From Baffinella frigidus (lineage: Eukaryota; Cryptophyceae; Cryptomonadales; Baffinellaceae): a stretch of DNA of 10,018 nt. The notes beneath the pieces were generated by a model that saw nothing but the letters and a program-made list of their open reading frames with translations, had not been told where the DNA came from and did not search any database. Location of the stretch: contig MU646397.1 of the NCBI GenBank assembly GCA_026770585.1, positions 847,824 to 857,841 on the forward strand, given 5' to 3'. How positions within the stretch are numbered: the stretch's first letter is position 1; each line of letters starts with the position of its first letter. Of this stretch, positions 1 through 5,904 are shown in pieces. Position numbers and translations under genes: made by a program.

Positions 1-86
1 AACCCCAAACCCCAAACCCCACACCCCACACCCCAAACCCCAAACCCCACACCCCACACCCCAAACCCCAAACCCACAATCATAAA
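1..86 (-). repeat. Telomere-like CCCCAAA/CCCCACA repeat block
   Basis: Degenerate 7-bp repeats, mainly CCCCAAA and CCCCACA on the + strand, the C-rich strand of a plant-type TTTAGGG telomere with variants. The units are imperfect, as in interstitial or subtelomeric telomere-like DNA rather than a freshly synthesised terminus. The block touches the window edge, so its true length is unknown. Telomere-like character is seen directly; subtelomeric location is inference. Confidence 0.75.
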
Positions 87-118
87 CCCGAACCCCGACA
101 AGAAGAGAGCAGCAGAGG

Positions 119-171
119 TTTAGGGTTCAAGGTTTAGGTTTTAGGGTTCAGGGTTTAGAGTTTCGGCCAGG
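119..171 (+). repeat. Telomere-like TTTAGGG repeat block, opposite orientation
   Basis: Degenerate G-rich repeats (TTTAGGG, GGTTCA, TTTAGAG) in the opposite orientation to the C-rich block that ends 33 bp upstream. The pair therefore reads C-rich then G-rich on one strand, a diverging arrangement unlike a simple end-to-end chromosome fusion, which would read G-rich then C-rich. Confidence 0.65.
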
Positions 172-280
172 CAGCCGCTCCCGAAGTCCCCACGGACTTG
201 GGGTCTAGGGTCATGGGGTTCCCTCAGGCCACAGCGCAAAGGCTAAGCGGCACACCCATGGGCACCGGTTGGCAGGGGTG

Positions 281-398
281 CAGCAGAGGCAGCTCCCGTC
301 CAAGTCGCGCCCGCAGCCGCGCCCGGCCACGGCCCCCTCTCTCCCGGGCCAGCCAGGTGCGCATCCGTCCCGAGCCGGGCCCATCCCCCTCCTTTCTG
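281..398 (+). repeat. Diverged ~118-bp duplicated segment, copy 1
   Basis: Begins CAGCAGAGGC, continues through AGCCGCGCCCGGC, a CCCTCTCTCCCGGGCCAGCC core and GCATCC.TCCCGAG, and ends in a pyrimidine-rich run. The same order of motifs recurs at 647-765. A third, shorter piece with the CTCCCGGGCCAGCCAGGTG core lies at 446-482. No coding role is apparent; frames on both strands are open only because the segment is GC-rich. Confidence 0.65.
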
Positions 399-400
399 CT

Positions 401-640
401 GATAGGCCCGCCTCGGGATTGATAGGCCCGCCTCCGACCAGTCCGTCGACGGCTCCCTCCCTCCCGGGCCAGCCAGGTGCCCTCCTTTGCTCTCTCCTGA
501 TACTCCCCTGATAGGCCCGCCTCAGGACATGGGACAGGCCTGCCGCGGGATTGATGGGCCCGCCGCGGGACGGATAGGCCCGCCTCAGGATATGCACGGA
601 AGAGGCCCGCCTCGCGGGTGATAGGCCCGCCTCGGGACGT
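401..640 (+). repeat. Clustered ~20-bp GATAGGCCCGCCTC motif, forward copies
   Basis: At least seven copies of a motif close to GATAGGCCCGCCTCgGGA, at about 401, 421, 510, 552, 573, 603 and 620, several with 19-24-bp spacing. Variants replace CCTC with CCGC. The third copy of the CTCCCGGGCCAGCCAGG segment (446-482) interrupts the cluster. The motif recurs across the window in both orientations, so it is a dispersed minisatellite-like repeat. Confidence 0.75.
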
Positions 641-646
641 AGATGC

Positions 647-765
647 CAGCAGAGGCACCTCCAGAAATCGAAGCAGCCGCGCCCGGCTACGGCTCCCTCC
701 CTCCCGGGCCAGCCAGGTGTGCATCCATCCCGAGGCGGGCATGTCCCCCTCTTTTTCTCCCTCCT
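647..765 (+). repeat. Diverged ~118-bp duplicated segment, copy 2
   Basis: Second copy of the segment at 281-398, with the same motif order (CAGCAGAGGC, AGCCGCGCCCGGC, CTCCCGGGCCAGCCAGGTG, GCATCCATCCCGAGGCGGGC). It is followed by a pyrimidine-rich tract of CTCCCT and TTTCTC runs to about 800. The inter-copy distance is about 366 bp. Confidence 0.65.
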
Positions 766-825
766 TCGCTCCCTCCGTTTCTCCCTCTTTTTCTGGCTCT
801 CAGGTCGAGCGATTCCTCGCCTTGC

Positions 826-885
826 TCTATCAACCACAAGAAGAGAACCAAATCGAAGAATGGCAAAGTTGATTTCCCCTGCAGG
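826..885 (+). repeat. Inverted-repeat partner of 1352-1405
   Basis: The stretch ending GATTTCCCCTGCA matches the reverse complement of 1352-1405, with shared words GGCAAA, GATTTCCCCTGCA and ACCA...AAG in the same order. The two arms are about 470 bp apart. This could be two oppositely oriented copies of one dispersed repeat or the arms of a large element; the ends are not clear. Confidence 0.5.
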
Positions 886-908
886 ACCCGGCGAGACGTG
901 CCGCTCTT

Positions 909-934
909 GTGAGCGAGGTACATGTACCCCTGTA
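909..934 (+). mobile_element. Remnant right end of a family A foldback element
   Basis: Reads GTGAGCGAGGTAC, four extra bases, then GTACCCCTGTA: the right terminal repeat of family A (see 4609-4729) with a small insertion. No matching left end was found upstream, so only a decayed terminus is supported. It is the sole family A trace in the left half of the window. Confidence 0.5.
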
Positions 935-1010
935 CTGACGCTGTGTCTATCCGAACCATGATCTCTTTCGGAAGTGTTACCCCACCTCCGCGTACATAGC
1001 CCCAGATCGC

Positions 1011-1073
1011 CACATCTCATCTCTCAATAAACGAGCCCGGCTATGGGGCTCGCTTGGTGAGAGGGGAGATGTG
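1011..1073. other. Long stem-loop with AATAAA in its side loop
   Basis: Three stacked complementary segments fold on one another: CACATCTC with GAGATGTG, CTCTCA with TGAGAG, and CGAGCCC with GGGCTCG, closing a 7-base loop at 1039-1045. That gives 21 paired positions with two short internal loops. The left internal loop holds AATAAA, the usual eukaryotic polyadenylation signal. Whether this is transcribed is unknown; it could equally be a decayed small foldback element. Confidence 0.55.
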
Positions 1074-1103
1074 CTGCTCAGAAATCTGGTTTCTGGTCCG
1101 CCA

Positions 1104-1205
1104 CCTGCAGAAAGTGCGCCGCTGTCGATCGCTCGCCTAGCTTGATCTCTGACGTGCAGAAAGTGGGGCGGTGTCGATCGCTCGGGTGATCGCTTGATCT
1201 CTGAC
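1104..1205 (+). repeat. 49-bp tandem duplication
   Basis: Two adjacent units sharing TGCAGAAAGTG, TGTCGATCGCTCG and CTTGATCTCTGAC, offset by 49 bp. The second unit has a few extra bases (GGTGATCG). No coding or RNA function is recognised. Confidence 0.75.
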
Positions 1206-1287
1206 GGCCGTGCGAGGACGTGTGCGTTGGCTTTGTCTGCGAGTGCTTCCAACACGGACGCTCCTTCCTTACGTTGGTGTCCACGCT

Positions 1288-1350
1288 GATTTTAGCCTGT
1301 CCAACCTACTTTTAGCCTGTCCACGCTACATTTTAGCCTGTCCAAGCCGA
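1288..1350 (+). repeat. Three ~20-bp tandem units with TTTTAGCCTGTCCA
   Basis: Three successive units of TTTTAGCCTGTCCA followed by a variable six-base tail. GTCCACGCTGAT just upstream may be a fourth, half-lost unit. Short minisatellite without apparent coding role. Confidence 0.7.
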
Positions 1351-1351
1351 T

Positions 1352-1405
1352 TGCAGGGGAAATCGAGTTTTGCCTTGATTGACTTCTGGTGGCTGGTGGC
1401 TCCCT
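1352..1405 (-). repeat. Inverted-repeat partner of 826-885
   Basis: Starts TGCAGGGGAAATC and continues TTTTGCC...CTTCTGGTGG, the reverse complement of the 826-885 segment with substitutions. It runs into a pyrimidine-rich tract (1405-1475) that resembles the CTCCCTCC tracts at 446-482 and 690-800. Confidence 0.5.
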
Positions 1406-1494
1406 GCCTTCCTCTCCCTCCACGCTCCCTTCATCCTGCCCCCCCTCCCGAGTCAGCCACGTGCCCACCTCCCTCCAGATACTGATACTCGTGT

Positions 1495-1599
1495 GATAGG
1501 CCCGACTCAGGACGTGGGATAGGCCCACCGTAGGACGGACAGGCCCGCCTCAGGATAGGCATGAGATAAGCCCGCCGCGGGATTGATAGGCCCGCCTCC
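1495..1599 (+). repeat. Second forward cluster of the GGCCCGCCTC motif
   Basis: Five successive copies of GATAGGCCCGCCTC-type units with variants (GGCCCGACTC, GGCCCACCGT, AAGCCCGCCGC), spaced about 20-26 bp. Same orientation as the 401-640 cluster. The degeneracy suggests an old local amplification. Confidence 0.7.
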
Positions 1600-1815
1600 A
1601 GCCCAGACGATGAAAGTCATGGAGAAAGCCGTCGCTAGTGGCGGACTTATTGTCATGAGCGAGGCCACTTGAACCGTGTTTTTGCTAACTTGGGGTGGGT
1701 TTTCTCCTATATTAAAGCTATGTCGAAGCTAATATAGCAAAATAAAAGAGAAATCGCGCTTGGTATAGCAGAAAGGCGGTTTAAATTGAGTGGCCTGAGT
1801 GGCCTCGCACATTAA
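1600..1815. other. AT-richer gap with a small hairpin, no gene seen
   Basis: Base composition drops from GC-rich to AT-rich here. A short hairpin lies at 1707-1737 (CTATATTA...GCT pairing with AGCTAATATAG) and GAGTGGCCT is tandemly repeated at 1788-1805. No open frame of note and no recognisable RNA gene. Confidence 0.4.
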
Positions 1816-1909
1816 TTTGGACACGACGTGGTACAAAACTTACGATAGATGGCTTTACAGCCCATTTAAAACAATGGTTGTAATGTTTTGTGCCCGAGTG
1901 ACGTCCAAA
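1816..1909. mobile_element. Imperfect foldback element, arms ~37 bp
   Basis: The left arm beginning TTTGGAC and containing GTACAAAACTTAC matches the reverse complement of the right arm, which contains GTAATGTTTTGTGC and ends GTCCAAA. The arms have several mismatches and small gaps. An old MITE-like foldback is the simplest reading; no target duplication could be assigned, and only one copy is seen here. Confidence 0.4.
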
Positions 1910-1970
1910 CAAGTGCACTGCGAACGTACTCTTTCGGCATGGCTTCCATCGTCTGGGCCCAAGGCGGGCC

Positions 1971-1997
1971 TATCAATCCCGCGGCGGGCTTATCCCA
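1971..1997 (-). repeat. GGCCCGCCTC motif, two reverse copies
   Basis: Reads GGCGGGCCTATCAATCCCG then GGCGGGCTTATCCC, i.e. two copies of the ~20-bp motif now on the - strand. From here to about 4215 every copy is reversed relative to the clusters in the first 1.6 kb. The nearby 2161-2202 pair flanks the other side of foldback C. Confidence 0.7.
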
Positions 1998-2008
1998 TGC
2001 TCATAGGT

Positions 2009-2148
2009 TAACGGACTAAAAATGGGGTAGTTAGGCCTACGGTATTGACTGCGGTAGGCCGTAGGGGCCTAGGGGGGCTCCTACGAAAAACCCTACGGCC
2101 TACCGTAGGTAATACCGTAGGCCTAACCACCCCATGTTTAGTCCGTTA
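2009..2148. mobile_element. Foldback element C, 140 bp, TA-flanked
   Basis: Near-symmetrical ends: ACGGACTAAAAATGGGGTAG then TTAGGCCTACGGTATT on the left, and the complementary AATACCGTAGGCCTAACCAC followed by CCCATGTTTAGTCCGT on the right, about 36 bp with few mismatches. The flanking bases are TA on each side, consistent with a TA target duplication as in Tc1/mariner-type transposons. The interior is also palindromic (CTACGGCCTACCGTAGG). It encodes nothing, so a MITE is the best call. Confidence 0.75.
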
Positions 2149-2160
2149 CCCTATTAATGC

Positions 2161-2202
2161 CTATCCTGAGGCGGGCCTGTCCGTCCCGAGGCGGGCCTAT
2201 CG
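2161..2202 (-). repeat. GGCCCGCCTC motif, two reverse copies
   Basis: Two units of the ~20-bp motif, reading CCTGAGGCGGGCCTGTCC then GTCCCGAGGCGGGCCTATCG. Together with 1971-1997 they bracket foldback C, as if C had inserted into a small cluster of this repeat. Confidence 0.7.
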
Positions 2203-2265
2203 CTTTCGGCATTAAAAGGGAGTGCGGGGGTTTCGCAGGGGCCACTCGAGAATGCTGAAGGATCC

Positions 2266-2391
2266 TTTTTACATGTGGGATTGTACACATTTGTACCAGG
2301 ATAGGGCATTCCAACCTCGCGCCTGGTATATTTTTGACTAGCGTGGCCAATTTTCAACGAAACTTACTACACAGATGCCCACTTGTAAAAG
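2266..2391. mobile_element. Dispersed foldback E, copy 1
   Basis: Ends are TTTTTACATGTGGG and the near-complement CCCACTTGTAAAAG. Inside, GGGATTGTACACATTTGTACC and TTACTACACAG recur in the same order in E2 (7318-7451), so these are two copies of one element. An internal hairpin sits near the centre (TACCAGG at 2294-2300, CCTGGTA at 2322-2328). No ORF. Non-autonomous element is the likeliest reading. Confidence 0.6.
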
Positions 2392-2432
2392 CAAACGGTT
2401 TTAAATAGGCCCCTCTAGCATTCTCGTGTGGC

Positions 2433-2557
2433 GTGTTCGTCCTCGGACAGTCGCGGTCCGAACCGGTTCACCGACTATTCTTAAGTTGACCTGCCGGGTA
2501 TGTGGTACAAATCCGTCAACTTTGGATTTCGCAGGGGTGTTCATCCTCGGACAGTCG
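2433..2557 (+). repeat. Direct repeat of TGTTCrTCCTCGGACAGTCG
   Basis: TGTTCGTCCTCGGACAGTCG at 2433-2452 recurs with one change at 2538-2557. Between them, 2471-2526 is an inverted copy of the TCCAAAGTTGACGG...CAGCATGTTAACTT segment found in each satellite unit downstream. This looks like the rearranged left edge of the satellite. Confidence 0.6.
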
Positions 2558-2581
2558 TCGAACCCAAAACAGAAGGCTCCG

Positions 2582-3112
2582 ATTGTCGATCTGGCGCCCA
2601 CGGTCCGCCCCTCCCAGTCTATTTGGTATCACCTTTTTGGTGAGCCCGGGCTCTGGTTTGCTCCAAAGTTGACGGATATGTACCACGCACCCAGCATGTT
2701 AACTTAGCGATAGTCAGCCAACCCGACTGAGGAGAAACAGATGGCCCCAATTGTCGATCTGGCACCCACGGTCTTCCCCTCTCAAAGGCTCATTTGGTCT
2801 CACCTGTTTGCTGCGCCCGGCCGTTTTTTGCTCCAAAGTTGACGAATTTGTACGCCACAACCCAGCATGTCAACTTAAGAATAGTCTGTGAGCCAACCCG
2901 CAACGGAAGGCTCCTATTGTCGATCTGGCGCCCACGGTGCGTTGGGCCCTCCCAGCTATCTCTCTCAAAGGCTGATTTGGTCCCACCAGTTTGGTGGACC
3001 CGGGCTCTTTCCCGCGCCAAAGTTGACGTGTTTGTACCAGGGCCCCAGAGTGTCAACTTGAGAATAGTCTCTCTGGCAACCCGAGACAGACTGTTGATCT
3101 CGCGCCCACGGT
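2582..3112 (+). repeat. ~170-bp tandem satellite, three units plus partial
   Basis: Units begin at 2582, 2750 and 2916, with a partial fourth at about 3090, giving lengths of 168, 166 and 174 bp. Each starts ATTGTCGATCTGGC.CCCACGGT and carries CTCCAAAGTTGACG, TTTGTACC and CAGCATGTCAACTT with an AATAGTC tail. Frames through the array are open by chance and differ between units, so it is not coding. Unit length resembles many eukaryotic satellites, but that similarity alone does not show a centromeric role. Confidence 0.8.
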
Positions 3113-3465
3113 GCGGTCTGGGCTCTCTATCACCAACCCTCCCAGCCTCAGCAAATCGTCGATTGTCAGGTCACGTATTTCCCTCGGAGGCCGCCGGATT
3201 CCGGCGTCCGTGGAGCCATTTCGCCTTGAAATTGGAAATCGAAATTCATCGATTTGCGCAGCCCGTGAGGGTTGGTGGCAGACTTCACTCGTGCCGCCAA
3301 TGCACTGCCAGGGCGGAGTTTTTGTACCAGTCAACTCAAGGGCGAAAATCGATTTTCAACTACCCATCACGGGTACCTCGTTTCTAAAGTTGACACATTC
3401 GTGGGGGTGTTGACTTTTACAAAATCTCCGGATTCGCAGTGCAATGGCCCCAATGGCGCCATTGA
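3113..3465. other. Anonymous region with satellite fragments
   Basis: No gene recognised. Fragments related to the upstream satellite persist: TTTTTGTACCAGTCAACTCAAG near 3319-3340 and CTAAAGTTGACACATTCGTG near 3385-3404. GATTTGCGC and GGCAGACTTC stretches show no similarity I can place. Open frames here are short and lack domain signatures. Confidence 0.4.
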
Positions 3466-3467
3466 CT

Positions 3468-3531
3468 GCTCATAACCTGTGGGTTCAGGTGGAGCCTCAT
3501 AACCTCTCGTGCTCGACCATAACCTGTTCGC
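3468..3531 (+). repeat. Three spaced CATAACCT repeats
   Basis: CATAACCTGTGGG, CATAACCTCTCGTG and CATAACCTGTTCGC occur at about 26- and 27-bp spacing. A reversed ACAGGTTATGG lies at 3751-3761. Function unknown; possibly a decayed minisatellite. Confidence 0.5.
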
Positions 3532-3575
3532 ATTCGCAGGTGCTCTCGGCAGTCTCCCTGACCGGGCAGTCGCCG

Positions 3576-3738
3576 CAGCAGCGCCAGGGCCGCCACCTCT
3601 AACAACTTCCGGAAGTTGACACCTTTTGATAACTTTCGGAAGTTGACAACTGTCGACAACTTCCGGGTGTCAAGTTGTCAACTTCCCGAGGCGGGCCGAT
3701 GCATCCCGCAGTAGCGCGGGGGGCGCCGCCTCCAACCG
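3576..3738 (+). repeat. CAACTTCCGG repeats and duplicated block, copy 1
   Basis: Contains CAGCGCCAGGG.CGCCACCTCTAAC, then several palindromic CAACTTCCGGAAGTTGAC-type words, then GTCAACTTCCCGAGGCGGGCC. The same three elements recur at 3928-4030 in a different order, so the block was duplicated and reshuffled. One reverse copy of the GGCCCGCCTC motif is embedded at 3685-3700. Confidence 0.6.
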
Positions 3739-3789
3739 CGGCGCTAGAGACAGGTTATGGCACCAACCGGGGAGCCTCGGGAAACTGTA

Positions 3790-3866
3790 GCCTCGTTTCC
3801 TTAAGGCTCATAGACTATTGTATCACTCAACCTGAGGCGTAAGGGCCTGTCTAGGACCTGTATCGA
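3790..3866. mobile_element. Possible decayed family B element
   Basis: Shares short words with family B (4044-4146) in compatible order: CCTTAAG, GGCTCATA, TATCACTCAA and TAGGACCTGT. No intact terminal repeats remain. Assignment rests on these words only. Confidence 0.3.
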
Positions 3867-3874
3867 GTGTAATA

Positions 3875-3904
3875 AAGAAGAAGAAGAAGAAGAAGAAGAA
3901 GAAG
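3875..3904 (+). repeat. (AAG)10 microsatellite
   Basis: Ten uninterrupted AAG triplets. It directly precedes the second copy of the CAACTTCCGG block. Confidence 0.95.
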
Positions 3905-3927
3905 CCTCGGGGCACCCGCACGCCTCT

Positions 3928-4030
3928 GACAACTTCCGGTTCTCAAGTTGTCAACTTCCTGAGGCGGGCCTATTCGTCCCACGGCGGGCCTCTCCGTCCC
4001 GCACCAGCGCCAGGGGCGCCACCTCTAACC
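3928..4030 (+). repeat. CAACTTCCGG/CAGCGCCAGGG duplicated block, copy 2
   Basis: Repeats GACAACTTCCGG, TCAAGTTGTCAACTTCC and GAGGCGGGCCTAT, then CAGCGCCAGGGGCGCCACCTCTAAC, matching pieces of 3576-3738. Includes two reverse copies of the GGCCCGCCTC motif at 3959-4000. Confidence 0.6.
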
Positions 4031-4043
4031 CCAGGCATACATG

Positions 4044-4146
4044 TATCTCTTAAGTGGCCAGTAGGCTCATACGCCCTACCGTAGCACCCTAGGACCTGAC
4101 TAGGACCTCAGGGGGTCAATTTTGGCCCCTCGCCACTTAAGGGATA
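4044..4146. mobile_element. Foldback element B1, 103 bp, TA-flanked
   Basis: Ends TATCTCTTAAGTGGC and GCCACTTAAGGGATA are inverted repeats bounded by TA. The interior holds GGCTCATACGCCCTACCGTAG and two TAGGACCT words. Two other copies at 6945-7049 and 8194-8298 have nearly the same length. It encodes nothing; a Tc1/mariner-type MITE is inferred from the TA boundary and structure. Confidence 0.75.
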
Positions 4147-4148
4147 CG

Positions 4149-4215
4149 TCCTGAGGCGAGCCTATCCGATGCTTATCCTGAGGCGGGCCTATCCATCCCG
4201 AGGCGGGCCGATCCG
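4149..4215 (-). repeat. GGCCCGCCTC motif, three reverse copies
   Basis: Three reverse units (CCTGAGGCGAGCCTATCC, CCTGAGGCGGGCCTATCC, CCCGAGGCGGGCCGATCC), starting two bases after foldback B1. This is the last reverse-oriented cluster in the window. Confidence 0.75.
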
Positions 4216-4292
4216 TTGCGAGGACACGCGGAGGCTGCAGCTCAAAAATTCGTGAATTATTACTTGTACGTGTGTCTTCACGTGAAGGGAGC

Positions 4293-4500
4293 TAGAGCCA
4301 CTGTGGTAGGACTTGGCCAAAGCGAAGTTCGAACTTGCGAGATTGCGAACTTCTAGATGGACCGTAATTATCAGTAAACACCATGATTGTACTGCAAAAT
4401 TTGAATTTAAAACACTTCATGTCCAAACGGGTCCATCTAGAAGTTCGCAATCTTGCAACTTCGAAGTTCGCTTTGGCCAAGTCCTACCACATTGGCTCTA
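4293..4500. mobile_element. Foldback element D, 208 bp, ~69-bp arms, TA-flanked
   Basis: The left arm (4295-4363) starts GAGCCACTGTGGTAGGACTT; the right arm ends AAGTCCTACCACATTGGCTC. About 69 positions pair with four or five mismatches, and TA lies outside each arm. The AT-richer loop (about 4364-4429) has no coding capacity. Each arm holds a 12-bp palindrome (AAGTTCGAACTT on the left, AACTTCGAAGTT on the right). Only one copy is present here. MITE is the best call. Confidence 0.8.
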
Positions 4501-4509
4501 CTCCCTCCG

Positions 4510-4587
4510 CCCACAACAAACAAACATAACAAACGCGCGAGAAAACGTCCCACAACAAACAAACACCAAACACGCGAGAAAACGCGA
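4510..4587 (+). repeat. 39-bp tandem duplication
   Basis: Two adjacent units sharing CCCACAACAAACAAACA and CGCGAGAAAACG, offset by 39 bp, filling the gap between foldbacks D and A1. Confidence 0.8.
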
Positions 4588-4608
4588 AGATCGAGACACT
4601 GTACAGCG

Positions 4609-4729
4609 TACAGGAGTACCTCGCTCATAAGAAACCGCACCCCCCTAGGACCCTACAGTAGGCCTATGCCTAGGGCCCTATGGTGGTCCTAGGGGGGTGG
4701 CAGTTTCTTATGAGCGAGGTACCCCTGTA
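4609..4729 (+). mobile_element. Foldback element A1, 121 bp, TA-flanked
   Basis: Reference copy of family A. The left end reads CAGGAGTACCTCGCTCATAA (GAAAC follows) and the right end is its complement, with TA outside each. Pairing continues inward through CACCCCCCTAGGACC, so almost the whole element can fold back, apart from a centre containing CCTACAGTAGGCCTATGCC. The terminal style (TA then CAGGGG...) resembles Tc1/mariner-type ends; that is family knowledge applied by inference. It encodes no protein. Confidence 0.85.
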
Positions 4730-5618
<889 letters not shown>

Positions 5619-5627
5619 TAGCGTTGA

Positions 5628-5900
5628 CCCTAAACCCTAAACCCTAAACCCTCAGCCCCAAACCCCAAACCCTAAACCCCAAACCCCAAACCCCAAACCA
5701 CGTGCGCACGCCACTGGGGAGGTCCCAAACCCTAAACCCTAAACCCTAAACCCTAAACCCTAAACCCTAAACCCTTAACCCTAAACCCTAAGCCCTAAAC
5801 CCCAACTCACAAACCCCAAACCCCAAACCCCAAACCCCAAACCCTAATCTCTCAACCCTCAACCCCACCACCCTAACCCCTAACCCCTAACCCCCCCTCA
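5628..5900 (-). repeat. Interstitial telomere-like array (CCCTAAA/CCCCAAA)
   Basis: Dozens of 7-bp units, C-rich on the + strand, with CCCTAAA most regular at 5728-5790 and CCCCAAA at 5805-5850. Less degenerate than the array at the left edge. It lies inside an intron, so it is interstitial rather than a chromosome end. Confidence 0.9.
5699..5723 (+). pseudogene. Stray copy of the exon 2 end and splice donor
   Basis: Reads CACGTGCGCACGCCACTGGGG then AGGT, matching the end of exon 2 and its donor (5558-5582) with one substitution and one deleted base. The upstream part of the finger is missing and the frame is broken. Telomere-like repeats lie on both sides. It is best read as a fragment left by a repeat-mediated tandem duplication. 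Confidence 0.6.
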
Positions 5901-5904
5901 CCAG

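Noticed and set aside
1-86. True chromosome terminus
   Set aside because: Units are degenerate and a reversed block follows at once. Similar tracts occur at 5628-5900, 9047 and 9686, so telomere-like DNA here is interstitial or subtelomeric.
401-640. CRISPR-like array
   Set aside because: Units are ~20 bp with variable, often near-zero spacing and frequent substitutions, and the genome is eukaryotic in character. A minisatellite explains it.
211-1020. 269-codon open frame on the - strand, with repeated GWPGREG and RRAY/EAGLS peptides
   Set aside because: It runs through the duplicated segment and the GGCCCGCCTC clusters. Several frames on both strands are open there, and the peptide repeats only mirror the DNA repeats. 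No domain, splice or start context supports it.
2794-3387. 197-codon open frame on the + strand
   Set aside because: It crosses satellite units of unequal length, so each unit is read in a different frame. No conserved peptide results.
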